From: Burkholderiales bacterium
GTDB lineage: Bacteria; Pseudomonadota; Gammaproteobacteria; Burkholderiales; SHXO01
Assembly (NCBI GenBank): GCA_020854105.1
Contig: JADZGB010000009.1
Location: 1 to 64,000 of the forward strand
Direction of reading: 5' to 3'
DNA: 64,000 bases
Shown in pieces: positions 27,017 through 36,510 of this stretch (position 1 is its first letter; every line of letters begins with the position of its first letter). The notes below the pieces were generated by a model. The model ran no database searches, was not told the origin of the DNA, and was given only the letters and a program-made list of their open reading frames with translations. A program made the translations under genes and the position numbers.

Positions 27017-27994
27017 TCAGGCCGCCTTCCTGCGCGTGAAGATGGACCACAGTCCCCCGGGCAGGAACATGATGACCAGCAGCATGGTGGTGCCCAGGAT
27101 CAGCTGCCAGGTGTTGGGCGAGTACTCGTAGGCGAAGCTGCGTACGGTCTCGAAGATGATGGCGCCGAGGAAGGGCGCCAGCACGCTGCCGGTGCCCGCG
27201 AGGATGGCGATGAACACGAATTCGCCCGAGGTGGTCCAGAACGCCATCTCGGGGTCGACGTGGCCGATGGCGATGCCCACCAGGCCGCCGCCGGCACCGG
27301 CCAGCGCTGCGCTGATCACGTAGTTGACATGGATCACCCGGCGCACCGAGGCGCCCATGTACTCCACGCGCAATTCGTTGTCGCGGATGGCGCTGGCCAG
27401 GCGGCCCTGGTGCGACGAGAGGTAACGGTGCATGCCCAACGCGGCGCAGAAGGCGACCACCACGGTCGTGGAGAACATCAGGTTGCGCTCCCACTCCCCG
27501 AGTGGGAAACCGGCGATGGTCTTCACCGACAGGCCGAAGCCGTCGGTGCTGCCCAGCGCGGAGGTCTTCACCAGCAGGCCGTACAGGATCATCGAGAACG
27601 CCAGGCTGAGCATCGCGAAGAAGATGTCGCGGTACTTCGCGAGCAGGAATCCGAGCACCACCGCCACTGCAGCCGCAACCGCCACACTGGCTGCCAGCAT
27701 CACCGCGACGTCGGCGATGCCGTAGAAGTGGTGCAGGGCGCCGGCTGCATAGGCGCCCAGACAGTAGTACAGGCCGGTGCCGAACGACACCAGGCCGGTA
27801 CGCATGAGCAGCAGCATGCCCAATACCACCGTGCCCCAGGACAGCGAGACGTTGAGCATGAACATCGCCCACCGCGGCAGGATCGGACCGACCGCGAGCA
27901 GGATCACCAGCGCGCCGACCAGCATGAGCGTGGTGCGATCCACACCGGGCGCCGGCGGGCGCTTCAGGGATTGAGACGGTTTATTCACTTGCAT
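27017..27994 (-). CDS. livM: Branched-chain-type ABC transporter permease, LivM
   Basis: An inner-membrane permease of 325 residues with eight or more hydrophobic segments. LivM features include SFGTGLYYCLGAYAAG-type motif, RLASAIRDNELRVEYMG (the coupling-helix region) and GAGGGLVGIAIGHVDPE. The first 25 residues are polar and precede the first helix. It follows livH by 16 nt and precedes livG by 2 nt. Confidence 0.93.
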   Translation of the reverse strand: MQVNKPSQSLKRPPAPGVDRTTLMLVGALVILLAVGPILPRWAMFMLNVSLSWGTVVLGMLLLMRTGLVSFGTGLYYCLGAYAAGALHHFYGIADVAVMLAASVAVAAAVAVVLGFLLAKYRDIFFAMLSLAFSMILYGLLVKTSALGSTDGFGLSVKTIAGFPLGEWERNLMFSTTVVVAFCAALGMHRYLSSHQGRLASAIRDNELRVEYMGASVRRVIHVNYVISAALAGAGGGLVGIAIGHVDPEMAFWTTSGEFVFIAILAGTGSVLAPFLGAIIFETVRSFAYEYSPNTWQLILGTTMLLVIMFLPGGLWSIFTRRKAA

Positions 27995-28010
27995 CTACCG
28001 TGGAGAGAGG

Positions 28011-28907
28011 CTAGATCTTGCGGGCTTCGGGCGCGGCGAACAGGCCCTTGGGGCGCATGATGAGCACCAGCGCCATCACCGCGTACACGCTGAACAGTTC
28101 GACCTCGGGCCACTTGTGCACGGCCCAGGCCCTGACCATCCCGACGATGACCGCACCCAGCGCGGCACCCCCCAGGCTGCCCAGCCCGCCGATGACCACC
28201 ACGGCAAACGCCAGCACGATGACCTCGGCGGCAATGCCGGGCTGGACCGAGATGGTCGGCGCGGTCAGTGCGCCGCCCAGCGCAGCCAGCATCACCCCGG
28301 CGGTGAAGGTGACCAGGTAGACGCGCGAGACGTTGATTCCGACCGCAGAGGCGATCTCGCGGTCGTGGATCACTGCCTGCAGCACCTTGCCGTGGCGTGT
28401 GCGGCCGAGAAAGAGCGCGAGCGCCACGGCGACGAACACCGATACCAGCACCAGCACCAGGCTGTACGTGGGATACATCAGCTCGCCGATCTCGAAGCTG
28501 CCGAGTAGGCCGTATGGCTCGGGGATCGACAGCGGATCCACGCCGAAGGCGAGCTTGGTCATGTCCTCGAGGATGAGGAACACGGCGTAGGTGACCAGCA
28601 CCAGCACCACCTCGTCCTTGCCGTACATCAGACGCAGCAGTCCGCGTTCGATCAACGGGCCCGCAACCAGGCCGACGAAGACCGCGGCCAGCACCAGCAT
28701 GCCGTAGCTGCCGATCGGCGGATAGCCCTGCGCCAGCCAGTAGCCGCCGAAGGCAGTGGCGGCATAGGCGCCTAGCGCGTACAGGCTGCCGTGCGCGACG
28801 TTGAGGATCTTCATCACGCCGTAGATCAGGGTCAGACCCACGGCGATGATGAACAGCCACGACGAGTAGATGATCCCGTCGATGACGATGGCGAGGAACT
28901 GATTCAT
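28011..28907 (-). CDS. livH: Branched-chain-type ABC transporter permease, LivH
   Basis: The partner permease, 298 residues, with about eight hydrophobic segments. It has LivH markers LTLIYGVMKILNVAHGSLYA near residues 24-44, HGKVLQAVIHDREIASAVGIN (coupling region) and AVVVIGGLGSLGGAALGA. The start at 28907 is the natural ATG and lies 31 nt after the substrate-binding protein stop. Confidence 0.93.
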   Translation of the reverse strand: MNQFLAIVIDGIIYSSWLFIIAVGLTLIYGVMKILNVAHGSLYALGAYAATAFGGYWLAQGYPPIGSYGMLVLAAVFVGLVAGPLIERGLLRLMYGKDEVVLVLVTYAVFLILEDMTKLAFGVDPLSIPEPYGLLGSFEIGELMYPTYSLVLVLVSVFVAVALALFLGRTRHGKVLQAVIHDREIASAVGINVSRVYLVTFTAGVMLAALGGALTAPTISVQPGIAAEVIVLAFAVVVIGGLGSLGGAALGAVIVGMVRAWAVHKWPEVELFSVYAVMALVLIMRPKGLFAAPEARKI

Positions 28908-28938
28908 CCGTGCATTTCCCGGTGTTGCGTGCGGCGGC

Positions 28939-30267
28939 CTACTTCTTCATCCCGCCCTTGATCCAGTCCGGGCTGGACATGCCTTCGGGGGGTGTCACGG
29001 CCTCGGCCGGGTAGCGCTTGATGTTGGTCACCGTGACCTTTCCGCCCACCCGCTTGGTGGTGCCGTAGGCCGTACCCATCACCGCCTGATGGCCCTTGCC
29101 GAGCGACATCGTGGCGCGGCCGCTGGGCGAATCGAACGACAGGCCCTCGAAGGCGGCGATGAGCTGCTCGTCGCCGGGGCCGACGCCGGGAGCCTTCTCC
29201 ATCTCTTCCTTGCCGCCCTTGCCGCCCAGCTGCTCGAGTTTCGCCTTCTCGAACGCTGCCTTGAGTCCCAGGAAGGCCAGCGCGACGCTGTAGGCGGGAT
29301 AGTTCGGGTCGTGGTCGGCCTTGGTCCGATAGGCCTTGTGGAGCCAGGTGTTCAGCGTGCTCTCGGGCGCGAATACGCCATGCGTGCCGCGCGCTCCGAC
29401 GATGGTGCCGTCGGGCATGTTCGCGCCCAGACGGTGCAGGTAGGGTTCGCCGGCCACCAGGATGAGCTGGCTCCTGCGGAACAGGCCGCGCGGCACTGCC
29501 TGCATCATCAGCGCTTCCAGGTCGCCTCCCCACAGGCTGGAGTGGATGACGTCGGAGCGGCTCTGCAGCAGGGCCGAGATCTCGGCGCCGTACTGGCCGG
29601 AGCCGAACTTCGGCATCTGCGAGGTGGTGACCGTGGCATCGGGCTTGAGCGCCTTCATGGAGAGATCGAAGTCGTTCCAGGAATCCTGGCCCCATGCATA
29701 GTTCTGGTTGATGCCGCCGTAGGTCTTTACGGCAGGCTTCATCTCCAGCAGATAGCGGACAGCCGCGACCGCATCCATGGTCGCGTGCGGGCGCGTGCGG
29801 AACACGTAGCGGTAGCTGGCCTCCTCGAACACGCGCGGCGTGCCGCAGTCGAACAGCACGGTGACCTTCTTCATCTCCTCGGCCACCGGCGCGATCGCCA
29901 GGCAGTCCCCGCTGGAGATGTAGCCGATCACGTAGTCCACGTTCTGGCGCGACACCAGGCTGCGGAACTCGCTTACCTGCTTGGTGGTGCCGCCCGCCTC
30001 GTCGATCACGACCAGTTCCAGCGGTGCGCCGCCGAAACCCTTGGTGTCATACGGCGCCGGTACCTTGCCGGCGTTGAGCTGCTCGACGATCGCCTCGGCC
30101 GCGAGCCTGGCCGGCACTCCGAACGGTCCCGCCGCGGGCCCGGACAGAAAGGTCACGAAGCCGATTCGGATCTTGTCGCGCTTCTGCTGCGCGTCGGCCG
30201 CTCCCGAATATGCCGCGACGGCAGCGAGCGCGAGTCCCGCAACGGCGCGAACGAACATCTTGCCCAT
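28939..30267 (-). CDS. Branched-chain-type ABC substrate-binding protein
   Basis: The periplasmic binding protein of the Liv-type system. The product has 442 residues with a signal peptide cleaved after GAADA (near 26), then a type I periplasmic-binding fold beginning KIRIGFVTFLSGPAAGPFG. It is longer than classical LivJ/LivK (about 350 residues), as in binding proteins of catabolic operons that take up aromatic or other organic acids; the ligand is unknown. The ATG at 30267 is supported by a GGAGGAAA ribosome site; a longer frame to 30336 is non-coding. Confidence 0.9.
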   Translation of the reverse strand: MGKMFVRAVAGLALAAVAAYSGAADAQQKRDKIRIGFVTFLSGPAAGPFGVPARLAAEAIVEQLNAGKVPAPYDTKGFGGAPLELVVIDEAGGTTKQVSEFRSLVSRQNVDYVIGYISSGDCLAIAPVAEEMKKVTVLFDCGTPRVFEEASYRYVFRTRPHATMDAVAAVRYLLEMKPAVKTYGGINQNYAWGQDSWNDFDLSMKALKPDATVTTSQMPKFGSGQYGAEISALLQSRSDVIHSSLWGGDLEALMMQAVPRGLFRRSQLILVAGEPYLHRLGANMPDGTIVGARGTHGVFAPESTLNTWLHKAYRTKADHDPNYPAYSVALAFLGLKAAFEKAKLEQLGGKGGKEEMEKAPGVGPGDEQLIAAFEGLSFDSPSGRATMSLGKGHQAVMGTAYGTTKRVGGKVTVTNIKRYPAEAVTPPEGMSSPDWIKGGMKK

Positions 30268-30414
30268 TCTGGTTTCCTCCATGCCGGGTTGGTGAACCGC
30301 CTGCCGGTCGCGCGGCGACCGATGCAGGTGGAGCAAGCCGGCGATTCTAGCCGATCGCGCGCGCCAGCAAGCCGCGCAGGCAGAATCGATGCGCCGGCAT
30401 CGCGCGGCTGCCAG

Positions 30415-31185
30415 TCAGTGCGCGCACATCCCGCCGTCGACGAAGATGGTCTGGCCAGTGACGTAGTCGCTGGCGCGGCTGGCCAGGAAAACAGTGATGC
30501 CGCGCAGGTCTTCCAGCGTACCGTTGCGTCCTGCCAGGGTGAGCGCGGCGGCCTCGCGCTCGCGCTCGCCGCCGTCGAACACCAGCCTGGTCATGCCGGT
30601 GGGCACGTAGCCGGGTGCGATGGCGTTGCAAGTCACGCCGTCGCGCGACCAGGCCTCGGCCAGACTGCGCGTCATCGCGCTCACTGCGCCCTTCGACACC
30701 CCGTAGGCGCCGCTGTTGTTGAAGGCGCGAACTGCCTGCTGCGACGAGACGTTGATGATGCGGCCCCAGCCGCGTGCGCGCATGGCGGGCGCCAGCCGCT
30801 GCGCCAGGAAGAAGGGCGCGTCCAGGTTGACCGCCATCACCCCGTCCCAGGTCTCGGGCGTGATGTCCTCCACCAGGGGGCGCGGGTTGATGCCGGCCGC
30901 GCTCACCAGGATGTCGGGATCGCCGAAACAGCCACGGGCCCGGCCGGCCAACCGGTCGAGTTCGTCGCGCCTGCCAACGTCGCAGGCAAGGGTCTGAGCG
31001 CGGCCGCCCGAGGTGCGGATCGCGCTCGCTGCCGCTTCCAGGCGGTCGGGATTGCGCGCGACCAGCACGACTGCAGCCCCGGCTTCCGCCAGGGTGATGG
31101 CGATGAGCTGCCCGATTCCGCTGCTGGCCCCGGTGATGAGCGCCACCTTGCCGGACAGGGAGAAGAGTTGCGTGAGCGGAATCAT
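30415..31185 (-). CDS. SDR-family dehydrogenase
   Basis: A classical short-chain dehydrogenase/reductase of 256 residues. The cofactor motif GASSGIG is at about 19-25, NAAG appears as SAAG, and the catalytic Ser148-Tyr161-Lys165 are in NVSSQQAVRAF and YGVSKG. The C-terminus FVDGGM is typical. I chose the ATG at 31185 because it starts directly before the cofactor fold; the upstream frame runs into the PEP-CTERM regulatory region. It lies upstream of the liv operon on the same strand, 147 nt away. Substrate unknown; oxidation or reduction of a hydroxy/keto compound imported by liv is possible. Confidence 0.9.
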   Translation of the reverse strand: MIPLTQLFSLSGKVALITGASSGIGQLIAITLAEAGAAVVLVARNPDRLEAAASAIRTSGGRAQTLACDVGRRDELDRLAGRARGCFGDPDILVSAAGINPRPLVEDITPETWDGVMAVNLDAPFFLAQRLAPAMRARGWGRIINVSSQQAVRAFNNSGAYGVSKGAVSAMTRSLAEAWSRDGVTCNAIAPGYVPTGMTRLVFDGGEREREAAALTLAGRNGTLEDLRGITVFLASRASDYVTGQTIFVDGGMCAH

Positions 31186-31280
31186 CGACGCATCCGTCAG
31201 TCGGGAGGGAGGCGAAAGTATGTTCAGGGAAACGGGAGGGGTCAAACCGTGCCGGCCGGGCAGGCGGACGGGCGAATCCA

Positions 31281-31297
31281 TGTCGGAATTCTTTACA
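31281..31297 (+). promoter_or_regulatory. Activator-site-like motif TGT-N11-ACA upstream of PEP-CTERM gene
   Basis: TGTCGGAATTCTTTACA lies about 96 bp upstream of a -24/-12 promoter, the usual distance for an enhancer-binding site of a sigma-54 activator. From memory, a TCGGAATT-TTTACA-like motif is found upstream of PEP-CTERM genes in bacteria with the PrsK/PrsR system. PrsR is not in the window. Confidence 0.5.
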
Positions 31298-31392
31298 GAG
31301 AAATTTCCCAATCTACTTTCCAATCTACGCGGAGGCCTTCATGGTTGGAAATAATAATGTTTATTCATAGTCTTGTATTACTTCTGATCTGC

Positions 31393-31408
31393 TGGCATAC
31401 CGATTGCT
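31393..31408 (+). promoter_or_regulatory. Sigma-54 (-24/-12) promoter of the PEP-CTERM gene
   Basis: TGGCATACCGATTGCT matches the sigma-54 consensus TGGCAC-N5-TTGCW at all but one defined base, and the GG and GC elements are exactly 10 bp apart. It lies 45 bp before the ATG, in an AT-rich leader unlike its surroundings. This is the clearest promoter in the window. Confidence 0.78.
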
Positions 31409-31453
31409 GAAAACGTCGCCATCGGCCAACAGTCGACTACGGAGACCCTCGAA

Positions 31454-32053
31454 ATGAAGCTCAAGAACATTGCCGCCGGCATCGCTGTGTTAGGAGCAGT
31501 GACCCTCGCGCCGTTCGGCACCGCGGCTGCGGCCGACGTGATGTGCCAGACCATCACCAACAACCACATGCTGGTCGATGACGCCTATGTATCGACCTGT
31601 ATCGATGCTGGCGTCGGCAACATCGGTCAGGGCAACCAGGCCAATGACGACTGGCTGAACCAGAAGGACATCAACGACAATCTGATCTACACCGGCTACA
31701 CCACGCTGGGGCAGAACCCGCTGATTGGCTCTTTCTCGCAGTCCGGAACAGAAGGCACCTTCAGCATCCTGGCCAGCTACTGGGACGATTTCGCGAATCT
31801 GTACATCGGCTTCAAGTTCGGTACCGGCAACCAGCCGGACGAGTGGTTCGTCTACCAGCTGCAGGACGGCGTGACCTCCGGTAATTGGGACTTCGTGAAC
31901 GTATTCAAGAAGGGTGGTGGCCTGTCCCACATCGCCCTGTACGGCAAGGGCGACAAGGAGCCCCCGGAAGAGATTCCGGAACCGGGTGCGCTGGGCCTGC
32001 TCGGCATGCTCGCCCTCGCTGCCGGCGTGGCGACCCGTCGCCGCAAGGCCTGA
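31454..32053 (+). CDS. PEP-CTERM sorting-domain protein
   Basis: A secreted protein of 199 residues with a signal peptide (residues 1-27, ending GTAAAADV) and a C-terminal sorting tag: PEP at about 175, a hydrophobic helix and the basic end RRRKA. The tag is cut by exosortase (EpsH/XrtA) in bacteria that make exopolysaccharide and flocs. The mature part has two cysteines (MCQT, STCID), is Asn/Asp/Gly-rich and of unknown fold. No exosortase is in the window. A sigma-54-type promoter lies upstream and a strong terminator follows, so it is a single-gene unit. Confidence 0.93.
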   Translation: MKLKNIAAGIAVLGAVTLAPFGTAAAADVMCQTITNNHMLVDDAYVSTCIDAGVGNIGQGNQANDDWLNQKDINDNLIYTGYTTLGQNPLIGSFSQSGTEGTFSILASYWDDFANLYIGFKFGTGNQPDEWFVYQLQDGVTSGNWDFVNVFKKGGGLSHIALYGKGDKEPPEEIPEPGALGLLGMLALAAGVATRRRKA

Positions 32054-32076
32054 TCGACCGTCTCCGGTCCATCGAC

Positions 32077-32108
32077 AAAAGACCCGCTTCGGCGGGTCTT
32101 TTATTTTT
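32077..32108. terminator. Bidirectional intrinsic terminator
   Basis: AAAAGACCCGC, loop TTCG, GCGGGTCTTTT gives an 11-bp stem with a stable UUCG tetraloop, followed by TTATTTTTT. It ends the PEP-CTERM gene; on the other strand the AAAA gives a short U-run for the convergent argH transcript. Confidence 0.92.
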
Positions 32109-32159
32109 TGGTTGTCGAGGATTCTTACACCGAATCTCACAGTTCGTGAGGTTCGCGGC

Positions 32160-33584
32160 TCAGGCCGAGAGCCGCCGTCGTGCCCGCTCCACGGCCTCGC
32201 GCACCTGGCGCGGGGCAGTGCCGCCGACATGGTCGCGGGCGGCCAGCGATCCCTCGAGTGTCAGCGCCGCGAAGACGTCCTCGCCCACCAGCGCTGAAAA
32301 CCGCTGCAGTTCCTCCAGGGTCAGCTCCGCGAGGTCCTTGCCCTGCCCGGCAGCCGTCCGCACCGCCCGGGCCACCGCCTCGTGCGCCTCCCGGAACGGC
32401 AACCCTTTCCTGACCAGGTAGTCGGCCAGATCGGTGGCCGTGGCGAAGCCCTCGGCAGCGGCTGCGCGCATCGCTGCAGCGTTGACCGTGATGCCGGACA
32501 TCATGCCCGCGAACACCCGCAGCGTGTCGCACAGGGTGTCGGCCGTGTCGAAGAGCGGTTCCTTGTCCTCCTGGTTGTCCTTGTTGTAGGCCAGCGGCTG
32601 GCCCTTCATCAGGGTGAGCAGGGACACCAGGTGGCCGTTCACCCGGCCGGTCTTGCCGCGCACCAGCTCCGGGACGTCGGGGTTCTTCTTCTGCGGCATG
32701 ATCGAGGAGCCGGTGCAGTAGCGATCGGCCAGCATGACGAAGCCGAAGCGCGGGCTCATCCACAGGATGAGTTCCTCGGACAGGCGCGACAGGTGCGTCA
32801 TGGTCAGCGCCGCGCAGGCGCAGAACTCGATGCCGAAGTCCCGGTCGGACACCGCGTCGAGGGAATTCTCGGCGACCGCCTCGAATCCCAGCAGCTGCGC
32901 CACGCGCGCGCGGTCGATCGGGTAGGTCGTTCCGGCCAGTGCCGCTGCCCCGAGCGGCAGGCGGTTCACCCGGCGCCGGCAGTCGGCCAGCCGCTCGCGA
33001 TCGCGCTCGAGCATCTCGAAGTAGGCCATCAGGTGATGGCCGAAGGTGACCGGTTGCGCCACCTGCAGATGGGTGAAGCCGGGCATGACGGTGTCCGCGT
33101 GCTCCTCGGCCAGATCCACCAGGCGAATCTGCAGATCGCGCAGCAGCCCTGCGATGTCGTCGATGGCGGTGCGCAGCCAAAGGCGCACGTCGGTCGCAAC
33201 CTGGTCGTTGCGCGACCGGCCGGTGTGCAGGCGCTTGCCGGCGCCCCCCACCAGATCGGTCAGCCGGCGCTCGATGTTGAGGTGCACGTCCTCGAGCTCG
33301 ATCGACCACTCGAAGCGACCGGCACGGATGTCGGTGAGCAGCTTCTGCATGCCGCGCTCGATGTCGGCCAGATCAGCGGCAGACAGCACCCCCACCTCGT
33401 GCAGCATGCGGGCGTGCGCGAGCGAACCCTGGATGTCGAACTCCGCCAGCCGCCGGTCGAAGCCCACCGACGCGGTGTAGCGCTTGACCAGCTCGTCTAC
33501 CGGTTCACTGAAGCGGCCCGACCAGGTGTGCGGCGACGGGGCGTCGCCATCGGGCTGGGGCCCGCTCGAAGGGGAGTCTTTCAT
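32160..33584 (-). CDS. argH: Argininosuccinate lyase
   Basis: ArgH splits argininosuccinate into arginine and fumarate, the last step of arginine synthesis. The product has 474 residues, normal length. The fumarase-superfamily signature [20 protein letters not shown] is intact (near 295), as are [16 protein letters not shown] and [17 protein letters not shown] short polar N-terminal tail ([15 protein letters not shown]) precedes the fold. It is divergent from the histidine kinase gene; this argH-next-to-algZ order is common in Proteobacteria. Confidence 0.97.
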   Translation of the reverse strand: MKDSPSSGPQPDGDAPSPHTWSGRFSEPVDELVKRYTASVGFDRRLAEFDIQGSLAHARMLHEVGVLSAADLADIERGMQKLLTDIRAGRFEWSIELEDVHLNIERRLTDLVGGAGKRLHTGRSRNDQVATDVRLWLRTAIDDIAGLLRDLQIRLVDLAEEHADTVMPGFTHLQVAQPVTFGHHLMAYFEMLERDRERLADCRRRVNRLPLGAAALAGTTYPIDRARVAQLLGFEAVAENSLDAVSDRDFGIEFCACAALTMTHLSRLSEELILWMSPRFGFVMLADRYCTGSSIMPQKKNPDVPELVRGKTGRVNGHLVSLLTLMKGQPLAYNKDNQEDKEPLFDTADTLCDTLRVFAGMMSGITVNAAAMRAAAAEGFATATDLADYLVRKGLPFREAHEAVARAVRTAAGQGKDLAELTLEELQRFSALVGEDVFAALTLEGSLAARDHVGGTAPRQVREAVERARRRLSA

Positions 33585-33678
33585 CGCAGAGGGAGGAAGG
33601 CGCCCGCGGGCGCTGGCATGTCATGTGCTCGAGGCGGCCCCTGCCCGCATCTGTTCAGGCGGTCGCGCGCGCCGAGCC

Positions 33679-34725
33679 ATGGGAAGTATAGATCAATCGA
33701 TTCATCGCGATGCCCTGCCCGATTTCCGCAATCTGGGGGTGACGCTGCGCATCGTGTGCATCGTCCTGCTCGGCTGCTCGTTCGCCGCGCTGTGTCAGGT
33801 GCAGGGCTGGGACGGCCTGTTCGATGCCTTTCTGGAAGTGGTGCTTCCCGTCCAGCCAGCCCTTCTGCTCAGCCTGGGCGCCCTGTGGGGTGCCAATGAC
33901 TGGCTGCGATCGCGGCCATACCGGGAGGGCGTCCTGATGGTCTGCCTGCTCGAACTGGGCGTAGTGGCGGCAGTGTATGCCGGACTGGGCTGGCTGATGC
34001 CTGGTCTCGCCCGCAGCGGGCTGGAGCGCTACTGGGCACTGACGCTCATGCTGACCGGCATCGTGCTCTACTACTTCCACCTGCGCAGCCGCGCGTTGTC
34101 GCCCGCACTCACCGAGGCACGCCTGCAGGCGCTGCAGGCACGCATCCGCCCGCATTTCCTGTTCAACAGCATCAATGCGGTGCTGAGCCTGATCCGGGTA
34201 CAGCCGCGCCGCGCGGAGGTGGCGCTGGAAGACATGGCCGATCTGTTTCGCGTGCTGATGGCCGACAATCGCGAACTGTCCACCCTCGCCCGGGAGGTGG
34301 AACTGACGCGCCAGTATCTCGATCTGGAACAACTGCGCCTGGGGCCGCGTCTTCGGGTGGAATGGCACGTCGACAACATGCCGGAGGATGCGCTGGTTCC
34401 GCCGCTCGTGCTCCAGCCCCTGGTGGAGAACGCGGTCTACCACGGCATCGAACCGGCTGCCGGCGCCGGTGTGGTCAGCATCAATGCCTACAAGTCACGC
34501 GGCGAAGTGCATCTGGTGCTGCGCAATCCCTACCGTCGCGAGGGCGCGCACCACGCGGGCAACAAGATGGCGCTGGCGAACATCCGCGAGCGGCTGAGCC
34601 TGCATTTCGACGCCGAGGCCGGCTTGCGCACCACGGTCAGCGAGAATACCTACCAGGTGCACATCGTCATGCCCTACCGCAGCGCGGCCGCACCGGTGCC
34701 GCGGCCGAACGAGGTGGCCGCGTGA
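33679..34725 (+). CDS. LytS/AlgZ-like sensor histidine kinase
   Basis: A membrane histidine kinase of the His_kinase/LytS class, 348 residues. Four hydrophobic segments occupy about residues 20-135. The kinase domain has the phospho-acceptor His159 in IRPHFLFNSINAV, the N-box LVENAVYHGIEP and a C-terminal ATPase region. The position beside argH and the hemC operon matches algZ (fimS) of Pseudomonas-like genomes. Its regulator starts in the stop codon (GTGA), so the pair is coupled. The ATG at 33679 is chosen over upstream in-frame sequence that lies in the argH leader. Confidence 0.9.
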   Translation: MGSIDQSIHRDALPDFRNLGVTLRIVCIVLLGCSFAALCQVQGWDGLFDAFLEVVLPVQPALLLSLGALWGANDWLRSRPYREGVLMVCLLELGVVAAVYAGLGWLMPGLARSGLERYWALTLMLTGIVLYYFHLRSRALSPALTEARLQALQARIRPHFLFNSINAVLSLIRVQPRRAEVALEDMADLFRVLMADNRELSTLAREVELTRQYLDLEQLRLGPRLRVEWHVDNMPEDALVPPLVLQPLVENAVYHGIEPAAGAGVVSINAYKSRGEVHLVLRNPYRREGAHHAGNKMALANIRERLSLHFDAEAGLRTTVSENTYQVHIVMPYRSAAAPVPRPNEVAA

Positions 34726-35480
34726 GTGCGCCCGGTGCGCCGCTGCGGGTGATCGTCGCGGACGACGAGGCGCCCGCCCGCAGCCGCATGCGCGACCTGC
34801 TGGCCGATTGCGCCGCCGTCATGCCGATGGAGATCGTCGGCGAGGCCGGCAACGGGCGCGATCTGCTCGAACTGCTGGCGGGCACCAGCGCCGACGTGGT
34901 CCTGCTCGACATCCGCATGCCGGAGATGGATGGCATCGAAGCGGCGCAGCACCTGTACAAGCTGCCGCGCAGTCCGGCGGTGATCTTCACCACCGCATTC
35001 GATGCCTACGCGCTGAAGGCCTTCGAGGTGCACGCGGTGGACTACCTGGTCAAGCCGATCCGGCTGCAGCGGCTGCAGAACGCGCTCGCGCGCGTGCCCA
35101 AGCTGTCCGCCCCGTCGCTGGAACTGCTGCAACGGCTTCAGCTGCAGGCGCGGCGTCACCTGAGCGTCCAGGAACGCGGCAAGGTCATCCTGGTGCCGGT
35201 GGAGCGCATCCTGTTCCTGCGCGCCGAGCTGAAGTACGTGACCGTGCACACGGTCGAGCGCGACTATCTGCTCGAGGAGTCGCTCACGCGCCTGGAAGAG
35301 GAGTTCGGCGAGCGCTTCGTGCGCATCCACCGCAGCTGCCTGGTGGCCCGCGATTGCATCGAGAGCTTCCAACGTACCGCCGAGGAGGGCGGATGGAGCG
35401 TGGTGTTGCGTGGGTGCGGGCAGCCGTTGCCGGTGAGCCGGCGCCAGCAGCACGTCGTCAGGGAATTCGCGCGCGCCTGA
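34722..35480 (+). CDS. LytTR response regulator, AlgR-like
   Basis: The response regulator of the preceding kinase, 252 residues from a GTG that overlaps the kinase stop. The receiver domain has Asp14/Asp15, phospho-acceptor Asp63 in LLDIRMPEMDG, and Lys near 113 in YLVKPI. The LytTR DNA-binding domain covers about 150-248, with RFVRIHRSCLVAR and LPVSRRQ. AlgR-type proteins regulate exopolysaccharide, pili or virulence; targets here are unknown. Confidence 0.92.
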   Translation: MSAPGAPLRVIVADDEAPARSRMRDLLADCAAVMPMEIVGEAGNGRDLLELLAGTSADVVLLDIRMPEMDGIEAAQHLYKLPRSPAVIFTTAFDAYALKAFEVHAVDYLVKPIRLQRLQNALARVPKLSAPSLELLQRLQLQARRHLSVQERGKVILVPVERILFLRAELKYVTVHTVERDYLLEESLTRLEEEFGERFVRIHRSCLVARDCIESFQRTAEEGGWSVVLRGCGQPLPVSRRQQHVVREFARA

Positions 35481-35501
35481 TCGCGCCGGCGCGCGCCCGG
35501 T

Positions 35502-36356
35502 TCACTGCGCGACGATCTTCGCGTCCTTCGCCAGCCTGGTGGCGAGTTCGGTCGTGACGCGTTCGACCTCGCGCTGCTGCAGTCCGCGCATGATGTTGGC
35601 CTTGGCCTGTTCGAAGGGCGGCACGTTGGCGTTGCGCACGTCGTCGAGCTTGACGATCCACCAGCGATCGGCCACGGCGATCGGCTCGCTGACCTTGCCC
35701 TTCTGCATCTTCTCGACCGCCTGCGCCAGCGGGAGGGGCAGCCCCTGGGTATTGCCTTCCTTGGCCGGGGTCTTGAAGTTCACCCACTCCAGTTCGCCGC
35801 CACGGCTCGATGACGGCGCCAGCGACCACTGCCGGGCCATCTCGGCGAAGTCCTTGCCCTTGACGATCTGGCCGTGCACTTCCTTCGCGCGCTGGTCGTT
35901 GGGCAGCATGATGACGCGCAGCTTGTAGTCCCTGGGGCCCAGATTGCCTTTCATCTGATCGTAGTGCGTCTTCGCCTGCTCCTCGGTGATCTGGGCGGGC
36001 TTGACCTGGCCGCGCAGGTACTTGGTCACCATCGCGGTGCGCTTGGCTTCCTCGGCGACTGCCAGCACCTCGGCGTCCTTGTCGAGGTTCTGCTTGGCCG
36101 CTTCCTGGACGAACAGCTCGCGCGCGATGAGCTGGTTCTTGATCGCCTCGCGCAACTGGGGCGTGTCGGGATTGCCCTGCGCGGTAGCCTGGCGCACCGC
36201 CATGTCCATCGTGCTCTGCTTGATCGGCTTGCCGTTCACCGTCGCCACCGGCTTGTCGCCGTCCTGAGCCGCTGCGCTGACGCTCGCCAGAGACAGCAGT
36301 GCGGCGGCAATCAGGCGGGCGATGCGCGTGTATTGGGATGAGGTCATGGGGTCCAC
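35502..36356 (-). CDS. PpiC/SurA-like peptidyl-prolyl isomerase
   Basis: A periplasmic parvulin-type folding factor of 284 residues. It has a signal peptide (ending VSAAAQ near 31), an N-terminal helical chaperone region, and a rotamase domain near 130-240 with LRVIMLPNDQRAKEV, GKDFAEMARQWS and SSRGGELEWV. The start may be the ATG at 36356 or the ATG three codons later at 36347. It converges with the regulator gene (21 nt apart) and is divergent from hemC. Confidence 0.9.
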   Translation of the reverse strand: MDPMTSSQYTRIARLIAAALLSLASVSAAAQDGDKPVATVNGKPIKQSTMDMAVRQATAQGNPDTPQLREAIKNQLIARELFVQEAAKQNLDKDAEVLAVAEEAKRTAMVTKYLRGQVKPAQITEEQAKTHYDQMKGNLGPRDYKLRVIMLPNDQRAKEVHGQIVKGKDFAEMARQWSLAPSSSRGGELEWVNFKTPAKEGNTQGLPLPLAQAVEKMQKGKVSEPIAVADRWWIVKLDDVRNANVPPFEQAKANIMRGLQQREVERVTTELATRLAKDAKIVAQ

Positions 36357-36510
36357 TCTTAGGATGCCGGGACGCTCCGGCGAAGATTTGGGGTGATGCT
36401 TTGACCAGCAGGCAGGCGCAGTCTACACCAGCGCCGGCCGCTGCTCGCCCTCTCCGGGCGGCGCCGCGTGCGTGGTACGCTGTGCCCGCCCCGTCGTCCC
36501 CATGCGCACC

